A DNA stretch of 64,000 nt from Linum tenue. Its lineage: Eukaryota; Streptophyta; Magnoliopsida; Malpighiales; Linaceae. The number at the start of each line of letters is the position of its first letter. Positions within the stretch are counted from its first letter, which is position 1. The notes beneath the pieces are model-generated. The model saw only the letters and a list, made by a program, of their open reading frames with translations, was not told where the DNA came from and ran no database searches. The position numbers were made by a program, and so were the translations under genes. Positions 1 through 13,200 of this stretch are shown here, piece after piece. The stretch lies in the NCBI GenBank assembly GCA_946122785.1, contig CAMGYJ010000004.1, positions 58,598,679-58,662,678 of the forward strand, written 5' to 3'.

Positions 1-2700
1 GTCAATCCTCAGTCAACCGTGCACAAGCCATCTCTACCGTCGAGTTCAGCTTCTCCATTCTCTTGCTAATTTCCTCTGCTTCACAGGGGAAATCTAAGTA
101 AGGTGGATCCATGGTTGGGAAGGCAGTCCAGAGTATGATCTCTCATTATCCGACACAAACTTCTCCACCAATAGCTCAAATTGGCTCTTTATTTCTTGTT
201 GTGGAGGGTGGTCTTCATAAAATGGTTGGAACTCTTGAACGTCTAGGGGATATAGTTGTTCAACATAAGAAGGTGGTTGGTAGTCGAACCTGAATCCGTA
301 GTCTTATCCGCTTTGATTTCTCCATGATTTCATAGGGTAACACTACTCGGATGTTGGTTGATACCCCCCATGTATAGGAGAAGCTAATGCGATCCATGAT
401 TCATATATGCATCATAAAAAGATAGTACACAAAATAAAATAAAAATAAAAATAAAAAATGCTAAATTAAAAATATTTTTCTTTGTCTGAATAATAGACCG
501 TGCTCCCCAGCAACAACGCTAGAAAACTTGGCTCGCTACTACCCAATCCCAATCATAGGCCAAGTGTAACCTATAACCGGTTTAGTATAGATAAAGGATT
601 TCAATTATCAAACCTGAGGATCTATATATCCTTACTTCAACAATCTACAATTTATCTATCAATCAAAATATTGTTTAGAGCTAATTAACTAAATAAGCAA
701 AGAATTAAAAAATGTTTATGATAGAAACACGATTTCTTAAGAAAATCGGGTTTATACCCCATTTATTATTATTAGTATTATTAGAATTTTTTTAAATAAG
801 GTTAGTGGTCTTTTAGTAGAATTAAGATTATTATTAAAGTTTCCTAGTATTCCTTATAAATATTTACTTTGTCATTCATTCACAATCAAGCAAGAATAAT
901 TATTAAGAAAGTATCTCTCAAAAATCCTAATCTCCTATCCTCTAATTTCTCGATCTCTAGCCCTCTAAGGCTTCAACCGATTCTCTATTCTATTCTCTTC
1001 TCCCCCAAATTCTCAATCTCAATCCCTATTTCTATCTTCTAATCCTTAAATCCCCAATTCTCTTCTATAATCCCTAAAATCTCAAATGTCGATCCAATCT
1101 GCAAACCTGCTAGAAACTATGTACTTTGTCATTCATTCACAATCAACCAGATCTTGCGGAAGAGTCAGTCAAGTTGGTCAACCTTGAGGGAAAGGTTGGT
1201 TTCAAGGGAGGAGAGGACATTGATAGACACACGATTCTTGTGGGCTTCTATTATTAATTATAGTAGAATAAATATTATGAGGGTTAGTAGTATTAGGTTA
1301 TTTATCAGGTTTGTTCCAGTCTTTTGCTATAAATATGCACTTTGGAGTTACGACATAATCAATAAGAGAAGTATTAAGAATAGTATCCCTCTAAACTCTA
1401 TTCTTTAATCCTCTAAATCTCGTCCTTCCTTTCCCAAAGGCCGCTGGTCATTCTACCTTAATTCTGCCCGATTCCTCTTCTAAATCTCTAATCCACAATT
1501 ATGTTCTTTCTATCATAAATCCCCAATTCTTCCCATATATCTATCAAATCCCCAATCATCTATCAATTCATCATTCTGTAATCCTATTCTGGACGTCTTA
1601 GATCAATAGGGTTTCTATCAGTTTAATTCAAGTGAGAAAAGTTTACTCGGACGATATCCCCCCCCCCCCCCTAGTCCCATGTTGTTATGCAAATGTTATA
1701 CTCTAGTACGATAGGTGAACTTTATATATTGTCAGGAGATATAAAATAGCTAGGACCCCCTATTCGAGTGCATTCTAGCCCACTTAATCGATCTAATTGG
1801 AGGGGCGTACCACACAACCTCAAAAGATTACTAAGGCAATCAATTCTGCTCCCTATGAGATCAACCTGAATTGCCATAAGGGGATTTTCTCCCTCCTAGG
1901 TCAATTTGCCCCAAAATTGGGGGATTTTCTCAAGAACACTTAATTTGCATGAAAAATGCCTCAAACAATATATAAATAACAATATCTATCATCACAAAGA
2001 GTTCACAAATTACAATTTACAACATCATGGGCTAGGATTCACATCATCTAAGTGAATAGAGGAACTACTCCACAGCTAGAGAGGAAATAACAGCTAGAAT
2101 AGAAGAAAACCCCATGTGACTTGCTTGGATGGATGCTTGGAGATAAAAACCATTCTGTCCATTTCTAACCTTCTAATAACATGAACCGAACTGCTATTGT
2201 AACTGATTTAGTGATTCTACTGGCCCAACCGTTGAACCAGTTCGATTCTTATAACAATGCTCATTCCCCAAACAAAATATCTCACATAAACCCAACTTAT
2301 CATAAAATAAATATATACGAGTATCGAGATAACCGCATCTACGTGCACATCACCATTCCTAGATCAATCTAAATCTGATAAGCTTAATATTCTAAGGATG
2401 TTATAAAGAGGGAACATGTGCATACTACTCGTAGCTTTACATTAACCTAGGAAAGGTCGAAAATTCCCTTGAACACACCAATACATATATCATTGTAGGG
2501 ATTGTACGATAACTTAAGTTAATTAATAGGATTATTTATGTTTAGTTTGGGGAGTGTAAAAAGTCGCACCTTACGCGTGCACATGGTTTGTTGACATGTG
2601 GCTCAAAAAGGTTTCCTCTTAGATACATATTAAAAGTGTGGGTGGTCAGAATTAGTGAAAGACTACCATAGAACAACGGTTCCATCTAGAAGTGTGCTTA
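1..2700. repeat. Degraded LTR-retrotransposon remnants; no gene
   Basis: No host gene is visible. Around 503-530 the minus strand resembles the primer-binding region of plant Ty3/gypsy elements (TAGCGTTGTTGCTGGGGA, close to the common TGGCGCCGTTGCCGGGGA). A 23-nt identical word occurs at 866-888 and 1123-1145, each in an AT-rich stretch followed by CT-rich sequence. A further diverged TATA-like plus CT-rich block lies at 1325-1560, so these look like decayed LTR or promoter-like duplications. A C homopolymer sits near 1661. The family assignment is inference from short motifs. Confidence 0.35.
2154..2262 (-). repeat. Dispersed repeat, copy 1 (related to 12165-12258)
   Basis: The reverse complement of this stretch aligns by eye with 12165-12258 in intron 1 of the MADS gene. 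Both contain the words GGTTGGGCCAGTAGAAT and GGTTCGGTTCAT in the same order and spacing. Both are probably fragments of one transposon family. No coding capacity is visible. Confidence 0.45.
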
Positions 2701-2744
2701 AGATTCACTTGATGAAAACATTTGATTCACAGAATTAGAGAGTT

Positions 2745-4140
2745 TTATTCAAAATAATGTTAGCAATGGGGTTCCTTGAAGAGTATGTTAAATGGGTTGA
2801 AGCTTGTTTAACTACCCTATGGTCAGTGTTTGTTTTAATAGGATTTGTGTGGATATTTCTCAACACATAAGGAGTTTCGTCAAGGAGACCTCCACTTCCC
2901 ATATCTGTTCACTATGGCTATGGAGTACTTCTCCTGTCTTATGAGTCAAGCTGTCATTACAGAGCAGATCCTTTATTACCCTAAGTGTAAAGCATTAGAG
3001 ACAACTCACCTGTGTTTCGTGGATGACCTCCTAGTTTTTACTAATGGGTCGGTTAGGGCAGTGGCTAGAATCAAAAGACTATTGTATAAATTCTAGGGCT
3101 AATACCATTAGGAAATTCGAACTATCAAGTTAAGTGTCATTTGTGTTCCGAAATATTCAATATTTCATTTATGTCCCAACATATGATAGTTGTTGTCATT
3201 TATGTCCTGACGATTTCGTTAACCATTATAGATAACGATTGACCAGACGGTGGTCAACTTGATGTTGACTTAGGAGCAAAATCGATGGAGTGATTAAGAC
3301 GATTTGGGGATTTTCATAACTTTTTATTTTTCTTATTTTAATAATTTTAGATGAAAATATAAATAAAAATTAATATTTAAAATTATATATCAAATTCCAC
3401 GCCGACATTGACTGAATTTTCTGGTTAAATATTGACGGTAAAACTCGATCAACACTAATGGAAAAATTGTTCACGGCATAAATGTCATATTGAATAGTTC
3501 AGGACACAAGTGACACTTTCTTGATAGTTCAGATTTTCCAGTAGTATTAGCTCTAAATTCTATGTAGATTCTGGACTTAATTGCAACATAGATAAACGAA
3601 AATTGTTTGTACTGGAACATCAAAGGAAGAACAATTAATGATTTGCAAGATTATAGAGTTCCCTTTGGGTAAACTTCCAGTTCAATACCTAGGGGTACCT
3701 CTGATCACTGGAAAACTCTCTTCTAATGATTTTAAGGTGCTTGTGGATACGGTAACAACTAGAATCATATCTTAGGCAAGATCATATGTTGGGTATGCTG
3801 ATCAGAGTGTTAAGAGAAGGTTTGTGTGGGAATCTTGGATTTCAAAACTTGGAATAAGGCATGTGTTATCTGGAATCTTTGGAATCTGTTGGCTTTGAGG
3901 AAGGTTTGTGTGGTACGTGCTGCATATTCCTCGTCTGCTCACCTTCAAATGGGGTTGTTCAGAGATTGGAACGCAGCTCGGATAAAGTCAAAATTAAGAG
4001 ATTGATTTGGTTACTAGTTATTATCCATGTATGGAAGGAAAGGTGCACTAGAGTTTATGGCAATGGGTCCAAATGATCCCCAGATGAGATTGTGAATAAG
4101 GTCTTTGAAGAGGTTCAACTCTTTTCTAAGAAGTAAGAAC
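2745..4140 (+). pseudogene. LINE (L1-type) reverse transcriptase relic, interrupted by a MITE
   Basis: This is a decayed ORF2 fragment of a plant L1 LINE. Residues encoded at 2870-3096 match the RT region: an RQGD block, then a degenerate catalytic box FVDDLLVF (normally FADD). After an inserted element (3096-3553) the same frame continues with YVDSGLNCN. A frameshifted continuation follows, with the GKLPVQYLGVPL block near 3667-3705 and a C-terminal VWKERCTR near 4034. It can be compared with the better preserved LINE at 22406-27150, which has the same blocks in the same order. Stops and frameshifts make it non-functional. Confidence 0.75.
3096..3553. mobile_element. MULE-like MITE, 458 bp, 9-bp target duplication
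   Basis: The element begins GGGCTAATACCATTAGG and ends with the inverse CTAGTATTAGCTC-type sequence. About 45 bp of imperfect terminal inverted repeat is visible, including GAACTATCAAG near each end. It is flanked by identical 9-bp repeats TAAATTCTA at 3087-3095 and 3554-3562, the size typical of Mutator-like elements. It has no ORF. Removing it with one TSD copy rejoins the LINE reading frame exactly, which confirms the borders. Confidence 0.8.
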
Positions 4141-5469
4141 AACTAGCTCCATTATATTACAACTTTACATTTGAAAATAGGTTGTAGTTTGTTCACAGAT
4201 GTATAGATATGATATATAAGACTGTTAAGTTGAACTTGAGAAGGAGGGTTTCAGTTTGCCCCTCTAGTGCTTAATGCTACTTTTTTTTTTATTAACCATA
4301 AAAAAAAAAACAATGTGGGTAGTATAACTCTTGGTTATACATTTGTGTATGACAAGATTTGACCTTTTGTTCCGAGCGGAATCATATCTAAAGGGTGAGA
4401 TTAAAAAGTTTATTTTGAAATATGTTAATAAAAATAAAAAATGATACTCATTTTCTATATATTTTGAATTTTTTCCCGTAACACTCATTACCACCCTGGT
4501 ATCAGTCCTATACCACTATGGTATAGGGTGGTAAGTGGTAGTTGGCCGTGGTGAAAAATGGTAAATGATGGTAAATTTCTATTACCATGATACACTTTCA
4601 TACTATAATTTTATTTATTACTAACCATGACCATATTTTTTTATTCCGAAATATGTCAAAGTGAATATAATTTTGAAGACCACCATTAATATAATTTTTC
4701 AGTAAAAAAGAATTTTAATTTCGATTCAAAAAACATAGATATATCCAGTAACCAACCAGATTACACCCATATTAAATCTGATCGGTTATGCATTATAAAA
4801 TTATACAATTGAGGATAAACATATTTCATTTAATTTTCCCTCCCACCATCATACCAAGATAAGGCTTGTTTTGTGTAGGCATTATATTTCTATAAACATC
4901 TTGCTACATAATACATTTTACAAACCGCTTGCAAGGATATTACAACAATATTTCTGCCAAACAAAGCCTCAGGAATTATCAAAATTTTAGGAGAATCTTC
5001 AACTTTGTATGAAAATATAGTAATAGGAGTATAACACACTTTCTCTGTATATTACCCACCAGGGCAATTTTGTCCAAATAAAAAATTCAAGTAAATTAAT
5101 TAATTATCAGCAGAATACAAGTGAAATGTAGATGGATTTGAATATTTATAGATGGTTTGAGTAGGGTATATGTGTTGCATTCATATTTTAAATTGGTATG
5201 AGTTGGGTATGAATTTGTTCATTTTCTAGAAAAGGTTCAACAATACATAAAATTAGATCTATTTATAAAATTTTAAAAGTTAGATATTAAGTTGTGCCAC
5301 AAAATATTTTGGGCACTATAATGTAATTTTTATTGCATTTTTGAATCATTTTAAAAAAATAACTTTAGGTGTTAAATGCTAAAACTCATTACAGGCACCA
5401 AACTGTAATGTTTAAATTGTATGGGTAAAAACACATAAATAATACTTTCTCTCTCTTTCCCATTCTTTA
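4141..5469. repeat. Non-genic AT-rich stretch with TACCA/TGGTA palindromes
   Basis: No gene is visible. Positions 4490-4600 carry dense TACCAC/GGTGGTA inverted motifs that resemble those at 63540-63760 near the other end of the window, so this is probably a dispersed repeat family. The remainder is AT-rich sequence without recognisable signals. Confidence 0.4.
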
Positions 5470-6110
5470 TGAAAATTTGTTGTGATTTCATCCTTTCTAT
5501 TGGACGTCGTCGGTGACTTACCTGCTACAGGCTATGATGGTTGCACGTCTTGGGCGTCGCTTTTTCATGTTGTTGAGGACAATTGTCTCGACGGTTTTGA
5601 GCCTAAGATTGTGGATGATTCGCTTTGTATTCCCAAATCAATCATCGAGGAGGGTGCGAAGCAATGGGAACATAGCCTCGTCGATAAGTTTTTGGTGTCT
5701 CCTCCTTCATTGTCTACGCTTCGATTCTGGGCGAATTGGATCTGGGTACTAGAGGGCAAAGTTAAGGTCTCCTTGCTCAAAGATCAATCTGGTGGTTTTT
5801 CAATTTCTGTCGGAGTTGGTTTGTCGCTGTGTTTTTGAAGGGGGGCATGGGATTACAAAGAGAAGATTATTTGTCTCCGACGCTGGGTTCCTGGAATTCG
5901 GGCGCTTGAGATAGATAAGCAATTAATGTTTTGTTAAAACTCTCTGGACTCCATGCGGAATTAGCTTTGTGAGAAGGATTGGGAAGAGTTGCAATTTCAA
6001 TAGGTCAGCCAATGTGTATGGATCAACCTACTACTATGGGGGATCGACTAGGTACGACAAAGATATGTGTTTTAAGTAAGTGTGAAGAAAGAGTTAGTTA
6101 ACAAGATCAT
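5470..6110 (+). pseudogene. LINE ORF1 (DUF4283) relic
   Basis: The encoded sequence around 5530-5760 (CTSWASLF...LCIPKSIIEEGAKQWEHSLVDKFL...LRFWANWIW) parallels the N-terminal DUF4283 region of the intact LINE ORF1 at 22466-23683. Shared features include the SWAQLF block, IP(R/K), and LIGQFVG followed by W(A)xxIW. A stop after 5838 and frameshifts beyond it break the frame. Fragments of the next block continue to about 6090. It is a second, more diverged LINE lineage in the window. Confidence 0.65.
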
Positions 6111-6200
6111 GCACTCAATAACTCTTCCAGTAACTAAATGGTCAAACAACCAATTAGCTACCTGAAGCGTCAAGTCTATATTCTCCCAATGGTTTTACCT

Positions 6201-6971
6201 GCGTCGTTTGGAAGTTGCGATTGTTAGGGGTCGTTTGGAAGTTACGATTGTTAAATAGATGTATTGTTAAGAATGCATGTATAAAATTATACATGTATTG
6301 TCGAATTTGATGCATTGTAGAATACAACGTTTGGTATGTGAGATTGTGTATGTCGCATAAGCTAAAAGCTGAGACAAAACAATCTCAACAATCACAACTA
6401 AAAGTTGAGATATAACAATCACTCAAAATGAGTGATAGTTTCTGTCACATCACAGAAACAATCCATGCATTGTTTCTGCTAAAAAAAAAAAAAACGATGC
6501 ATTGTAAACAATACATGCATAATAATAATCTCAACAAAACTATCGCAACTTCCAAACGACCCCTTAGTGTTGTATTTGTTAAATACATGCATTGTCCACA
6601 ATACAACGTTTGGAAGTGTCAAGTTGCAAAACAATGCATGTATTGTTTTGTGTGGGTCCCACCAACAATCAACAAAAATGAGGGATTGTACAATCTCAAC
6701 TAAAAGTTGAGATTGTTGTGATTGTTGGTTTAATAATTAAGCACATTTACTTTTTCCAATTATGTCCATAGTTCTTTTTGTTTTATATTAAAAGTGGAGG
6801 ACAAATATGACATTTGCTTATAAAGTAACTTTATAACAATCAATTCATAAATTATAATCTCAACAACCAAACAATGTAATTTCAAAATGCATCTATTGTA
6901 TCAATACATGCATTTATATCATAGTGATTCATAACAATACAACGATTTAACATACGCAACTTCCAAACGAC
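6201..6971. mobile_element. Outer Tourist/PIF-Harbinger-like MITE containing a second copy
   Basis: The left end GCGTCGTTTGGAAGTTGCGA and the right end CGCAACTTCCAAACGACCC are inverted copies of each other. Internal sequence is rich in AATACATGCATTGT palindromic motifs. A related element is nested inside (6227-6563). I could not define a convincing outer target duplication. Confidence 0.55.
6227..6563. mobile_element. Tourist-like MITE, 337 bp, TTA target duplication
   Basis: Terminal inverted repeats begin GGGGTCGTTTGGAAGTT and are matched by AACTTCCAAACGACCCC at the right end. The trinucleotide TTA flanks both sides (6224-6226 and 6564-6566), the target site of PIF/Harbinger MITEs. There is no coding capacity; the short open frames inside are by-products. 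Confidence 0.7.
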
Positions 6972-7927
6972 CCAAAAAATCCAATTACTTGATCAAAGGA
7001 AAAGGTAGCATAATCAAACCTCAATAGATTTAGCTAGATGGCAAATCGCAACTAGGTTTACATTCAATCACCAAAATCAGTCTATACACTAGAATTCATA
7101 TCCCCTAATAAACTATACGAGTTTAATTCGTAGAAAGAGAAAGGGTACATAACATAGAAATAGAAGACTATCCAAATTATGAAATCATATTTTTCTGCTT
7201 GGATTTGCAACCTTATCCTTGCTTGAATTCACAATAGGGACACATCATAGCGTAGGTTAGAGCGTAACCTCATTCATGACCTTTAATTAATATGATGTCG
7301 CTTAGTCAATTTTCAGCAACACTTCAACTCGATTAGCGAATGATCTTCGTTACGGTCATGATTTGGAACCTCCTGGCTATGAGCTCACCTATCTTGACCT
7401 TGATCCCTTTTGTTTCTCGTGCTTGCAATGGATAACACCTTAAATGAGTGTTATTTTTCTCCGATTTCTTAGGTGTTTGAATGTCATAATCATCACACCT
7501 CGGTTATTTTGAATTGATATTGTGCTATATTTTATTAATTGTTGATATCTTAGGACGAGTCTTTGACAATTTGGCTCGTAATTTGTTCATTCACATCTTA
7601 TTCTTGGCTAAGTTGTGTTTCTTTCCTAATCTCACATCCTGACATGGAAAAGAAGGAGGGTACCTAGTTTCGTGGCAATTGAAGTAGTTTGAAGGTTGAA
7701 AAGAAGAAGAGAAGAAGCTCTAGAGTTAGGTTAGGGCTGATAAACGGTTCGGTTATGGTTAAACCAAACTGACCAGGTGTTAGCTGATAGCCTGATACCG
7801 ATAAAAGGTTGAAACACCTAACCGCAACCAATAGTTTAATCAGTTAGCAGTAACTGCTAACCATACATTATTTATTCAAAGACCCACATCGTAATGTTAT
7901 CGAAATTTTTTCTACAAATATATCTTA
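6972..7927. other. Non-genic stretch with one transposon-like fragment
   Basis: No gene is visible. Positions 7735-7880 carry CGGTTCGGTTATGGTTAAACC-type inverted motifs similar to the hAT-like element immediately downstream, but without a second end. The rest shows no signals. Confidence 0.4.
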
Positions 7928-7935
7928 ATAAATTC

Positions 7936-8216
7936 TAGGGCTGGAGTTTCGGTTACTAGTTAACCGGTCGGTTAAATTGATAACCGACGGTTATCCACTA
8001 ACCGATAACCGAGATAACCAACTTTTGGTCGGTGTTCGAAGGCTGGCCGAGATGGTTTTGGTCTTGGAGATGGTTCGGTTAACCGAAAATCGAGATAACC
8101 GAAGCCTAAATCCCTATTTCGGTCGGTTGTTGGTAATGGGGGCCGGCAGTTTGGTTAATCGATAACCGACCGATCGGTTACAGGTTATAACCGAACTAAC
8201 CAAAGCTCCACCCCTA
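7936..8216. mobile_element. Non-autonomous hAT-like element, 281 bp
   Basis: It starts TAGGGCTGGAGTTTCGGTTA and ends TAACCAAAGCTCCACCCCTA, which is nearly its inverse. Identical 8-bp repeats ATAAATTC flank it at 7928-7935 and 8217-8224, the target size of hAT transposons. The interior is composed of CGGTTA/TAACCG motifs. No transposase is present. Confidence 0.75.
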
Positions 8217-8465
8217 ATAAATTCTACTAACATCCATAAATTATCCATATTATCAAATTTCTAATCAAATTAATATATTATTTATATTGTTTTAGTTAGA
8301 TACAAAATGACGTAATTTTCCTTTATGAACGAGGATTGGTTGGAAAACGGATTGAGGTTTGTAAACACCCAAACCTGATTCAACCCACGAATGTTAAAAA
8401 CAAGTAAAATTCACAGCCGACCCAAAACCCATCAATACTGAATTTTACTTCCTTTGACCGAGCTG

Positions 8466-9180
8466 AATCTGATTTTTTTTATAAGGGTGATGATTGAATT
8501 AATATAAACAAAAAAGTAAAGTACAGGGAAGGAACTAGGATCACGAGCACTGATCCTAGACCAAAGGAACACAACTAAACAAAGGGAAAAGCGAACAACA
8601 AGCACTAGGTGGACCAGACCACCTCGGTGCACCAAAAGGAAACAAGAAGTCCAAAAGGAACAGCAGACAACAAGAAGAAGCCATCAGACAACAAGAACAA
8701 AAGCACCAAACAGCCACCAAAGAGCCGATCTGCTCAACAACAAGGAGAGGGGAAAGCTGATAGTCCAAAGGAAACCGAAACCAGACGCCAAGAAACCTTC
8801 CAACTGGGATAAGAATAAGAACCCCCTGCAAGGCGCGATCCACACCCCCACACAACAGAAAACCAGCCAATTCCACTAGAGAGCTCGGGCTCAACAAGAT
8901 CAGGAAATAAACAGCAACACAATCTACTAATTAATCCGACGCTTGAGATGCTCAGAGATCCACTCAACCCCCTGCGTTTTACAGACTTTCCCATGGGCTA
9001 CAACCCACTCGACCGCCCACCTTATTGCTCTTCGGAACACATAGCTGGAACTATGATTGATGTCGTTGAAGGTTCGTTGGTTCCGCTCGAGCCAGACCTG
9101 CCAGCAAACACCATGAAAAATGCAGGCAACAATCCACTCGTTGATGTTGTGTACCCACAAATTCGGTTTCAATTACCACC
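8466..9180 (-). pseudogene. 5'-truncated LINE 3' end
   Basis: The minus strand at 9172-8927 encodes a typical LINE ORF2 C-terminus (INEWIVACIFHGVCWQVWLERNQRTF), comparable with WQALVASVWRERC of the LINE at 22406-27150. It is followed by a 3' region and an oligo-T run on the plus strand near 8472, the likely poly-A tail. The RT and endonuclease parts are missing, as usual for 5'-truncated insertions. Target duplications were not resolved. Confidence 0.55.
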
Positions 9181-9470
9181 CTAAGTCATACCCAATGCAC
9201 AGTATTTTCCAATAATACTCATCCCCGATTTGAAAAGTTCAATCATATATGGGATATTTTCCCCTAACAAAAGCTTCCTCGCATGAATTGTGTGGTTTGT
9301 GTGTTCAAAACATTTAATTTAAGAGAGTAGTCCCTTTCACGCTGGGTCATATTCCCCAAAAAAAAAAAAACCTGCACAGCTACTTTCTCCACAATTTTAG
9401 AAGGGAGAAAATTCCCCAAAAAATAAAGATGGGAAAAGGAATAATCATAATAATACAATTTTACAACTAA
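9181..9470. other. Upstream region of the MADS gene, no gene
   Basis: AT-rich sequence with an A homopolymer near 9358. No coding or transposon signature was recognised. Confidence 0.3.
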
Positions 9471-10215
9471 TAGCGTTTTCTTTTTTGGGTTGGTAATGTA
9501 AATAGTCTGCTACCTCCTTCTCTCTCATTTTCTTTCTTTCTCTTTATTATCCATTTACCTATCATTGTTTGTTTGTTTAGCTATAAAAAGGGAAAACCGA
9601 CTTTCCTTTCTTGAACCAACCCACACCACTCCCCAAAACTTCCCTCAACCCTCTCTTCCTTCCCCTTTTGTATCTCAAGAACAAAGAAGCAGAAGAAGAA
9701 GCCTTCCTTTTTCTTCCATCTCTCCCTTTTTTGGGTTTCATTTTACTTACCCTTTTTCATGCTTTACTCCTAAATTCCTCTCAAGATAAGACCTAGCTAC
9801 CCAAACAAGCAAGCTAGAAAAAGAAAGAAGATCGGAAAGAAAGAAGGAAGATCCAACGGGTAAGGGCAACTTCCATTAGTTAATCAAACTAAACGCGACC
9901 ACTCCTAATCATTATTTTATTTTGTTGGAATTTAACTTGTTCATTATCTCTGAAGACAGAGCAGAGAGAGGTGAGATTTGAGCAGTAGTTCTACAGTACT
10001 TGCTCGTCCTTTCCTTTTTCCTTTCTCCCCCTAGCTCCCTTCTTCTTCTTCTTCTTCAGTTTGTGGGGGTTTTTTTTTTTGGATCTGAAATCAAATTCCC
10101 CCCCATTCCATGTTTCCACCTGCGGAATTAGGGTTTCCTCAACAGTACCAAAAATCCTTTGTTTTAGTTCTTCTTCATTCGTTTGTTTTGGTTGTTGAAG
10201 TAGTGGTGGGGAAAA
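9471..10215 (+). promoter_or_regulatory. Core promoter and 5' leader of the MADS-box gene
   Basis: A good TATA box (CTATAAAAAG) lies at 9581-9590, so transcription should start near 9610-9620. The leader is pyrimidine-rich, as in many plant genes. A possible 5'-UTR intron starts at the GGGTAAGGG near 9857 and ends at an acceptor near 9960 (GAAGACAG). A GA/CT-rich tract follows. The first ATG of the MADS ORF is at 10216. The leader intron is inference. Confidence 0.5.
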
Positions 10216-13200
10216 ATGGCGAGGGAGAAGATAAAGATAAGGAAGATCGACAACGTGACGGCGAGGCAGGTGACGTTTTCGAAGCGGAGGAGAGGGCTGT
10301 TCAAGAAAGCCGAGGAGCTTGCCGTCCTCTGCGACGCCGAAGTTGCTCTCCTCGTCTTCTCGGCCACCGGCAAGCTCTTCGAGTACTCCAGCTCCAGGTA
10401 AATATATATATTCACCACCTTCTTCTTCTTCTTATTTTTTTACTTTTTTATTTTTATTTTTTACTGTTTAACCCTAGCTGCTAGCTATGAAATGAAATGA
10501 AACCTCATTAACCACTGCTTCTACTTCTGCTGCTATGTGTGTTTTACTGCTATATTTGTGTTTGTTGAAAAGACGTTAAGAGTAGTCGCGAGTCAGTCAG
10601 GCAGTCAAGTCATTGGGGTTAGACTTTTACCGTAGTCATTATTATGGTAACCAGGTTACTTACTTCTGGAGGACATTATCGTATCTCAAACTCGATTTAA
10701 TTCTTCATTACGATATAAATATAGTCGGAAGTTTCGTACCGGTCTCACTCACCCATGTAATATAACAATTATCTGTTGTTTTTAGTTATATATATTTACT
10801 TACTCTGGAAAAAAGGCTTCGTATTTCCCACCATTTGTTCCGTGTCTACAAATAGTAATATGTTATCATCATGGTAGTACTTTGGGCACGGTTTTTCGTC
10901 CTCCAATCACCATATTTGTCTGCCGGTAGATTTCAGGTCGATATATATATATATATAGTATTATTCCTAGTAGTTAATTTTATGGGCATTTTTTGTTAAT
11001 TAACATTTCCTTCCTGAATAAAACAAAAAATGATCGGCCTGTTTCCTTTGCATGAAATAAGATTAATTAAGATTTATACAATCTGCGTAGAAGTTGCATT
11101 GATGGGGTTTCTTCATTAAAAATCTATAAGTAGCTATATTAATATATATATATATATATATTGATGGTTTGGTACATGAATTAAATCAAATTTGGGTATG
11201 ATATTATACTTTAATGTCTAATGAATTTTTACCAATCCGATATTGTAAACAGAAACTCGAAGATCTATCTGATAGAAAATAACAATCGATTATTCTGATT
11301 CACCAAAGTATACCAAACTACACCAAACGACCATATCCCTTGGAGCATGATGTACTCTAAGAGTACGCGAGTGAACATTGACATTTGTGCACTCAGTTTT
11401 TGGATGCATACTATAACTTGCCTCACAATCGTCATTCTGAGCATACAATTCATTTCGAAATGATGTCAGTCGCCACTTATAATATGATAGACAACAAAAT
11501 ACATGAATGGACACAAAAATCTTCCAAAATTTGCTTTAATTTGAAGTGTTCATGGTTTAGGAATTTAGAGCTAAGATATATGGTTTTAATTAGGATGCGT
11601 TCGTTGGTTTTGTGAGTGACTCTTGCTTAGCTTCTTGTTTTCCCCTTTTTTTCGTTTGTGGAGTTGTAGTTAGAGGATAAAAGAGTTACTAAGTTTGTAT
11701 AGGTCTAGTTTTTTATGCTTCCAATGTAAATGATCACTTCCTCTAAAAGGATATCTATTGTGGAATACTACTAACTAATAACAGTAACAGCTATGGTTGT
11801 TCTGCTTTAGTTCCAACTTAATTAATCTTAAAATCGGCATTGACTACTATATATATATTGCATGAAGATAGCTTAGGGACCCAAATCAACATTCAGCAGA
11901 AGACTGCTATTCCTATTGAATTAGTGTCTTTGTAGTTAAAAAAATCTGTTAGTTGCGCGGGAGAAGTTAGGGTGATATACAGTAAAAATGTTATTATGAT
12001 GATAACACTAATAACTAACAGACAGAAAGCAAAATTTGGCGTACTTTTATTTCAAATGAGCTGATTTTTTTAGATAAAACACTCTGGCTCTTGATTGTTA
12101 ATCAATTTGAACTTCAATGTGATCGCCATCACCTTTTTGTTTGGTCGAGAAAAGAAGTTTTTTCCATTGTTATGAATCGAGCTGGATCAATGGTTGGGCC
12201 AGTAGAATTGTCAAACCAGTTATGATACCGGTTCGGTTCATTACTTAGAAGGTTATTGATGGATCAAATGGTTTTTCATGGTTCAATATAAAACCAGATG
12301 AACCACCACAATTATATTAACGGTTTACCAACGATTTCATAACAATTAACCATTGAACTGTTAATCACTAACTTTTTCGGTTTTGCCTCCGATCTGGTTA
12401 TGAAAACAGAGGTTTTTCCCCATCAATCTAGTGTTCAGAAGTCACAAAAATTAAATATATGCAAGGCATGAGACATGAAGCCATATCCAAAAAGTTTTGG
12501 ATGGTAATTACTAACCGGGTTGTTTGAATGCAATATTTGAATGAGTTATTTCGGTGTTAATAACTCATTTTTAGTTATTTGAGCCGAAACAACTCATTCG
12601 AAAAATAAAAGTGGGTTTTGGTATTTTGGAGCTTGCAACAATTAAAATAATGCACAATGAGTAGATTGAAATATTTCTTCCTTCTAGAGATTTCAATTAA
12701 CTCACTCCACCCTTCTTTAAGTGATGAAATGTCCCAATAAGTTAATGTTGTACCCAAACAAGACAATGAGACTCAATTACCTCATTCCAAATTGAAATAC
12801 ACATTTGGGGTTGTTTAGATGAATTAATTGTCGATGTGGTATTTATAGAGTGAAATAACTCATCATTAATTATTCATGTGGTAATTTCATTTTATTTCAG
12901 TGATAATTGGATCAAAGTATATCGCTTGGTAGAACCATGCACACGCGGTATTTGACATGTGATATTTGGCCAAAGGTAACATAGCATAGTGGTGAAACCA
13001 CTGGACCAATTGAGTTCGGGATGTGGAAGGTCCTGAGTTCGATTCCCAGTGGCGCCACTTGAGCGTTCCCAGCGGCACCCTTGGTGTCGGAGGCGAAGCC
13101 TCCCCGATATTGGTAGCAGAAAACCCCGGTTAGTATGCAGGTACCCCTAGTGGTTTAGTAGGCCCCGCTGTCGCTCAAGCGGCACGTGGGGCTGAGGTTC

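Noticed and set aside
12982..13050. tRNA gene in MADS intron 1
   Set aside because: A and B boxes are present, but the sequence cannot form a full cloverleaf and lies inside a 254-bp unit with target duplications, so it is a SINE head. The same applies at 16840-16917 and 19950-20016.
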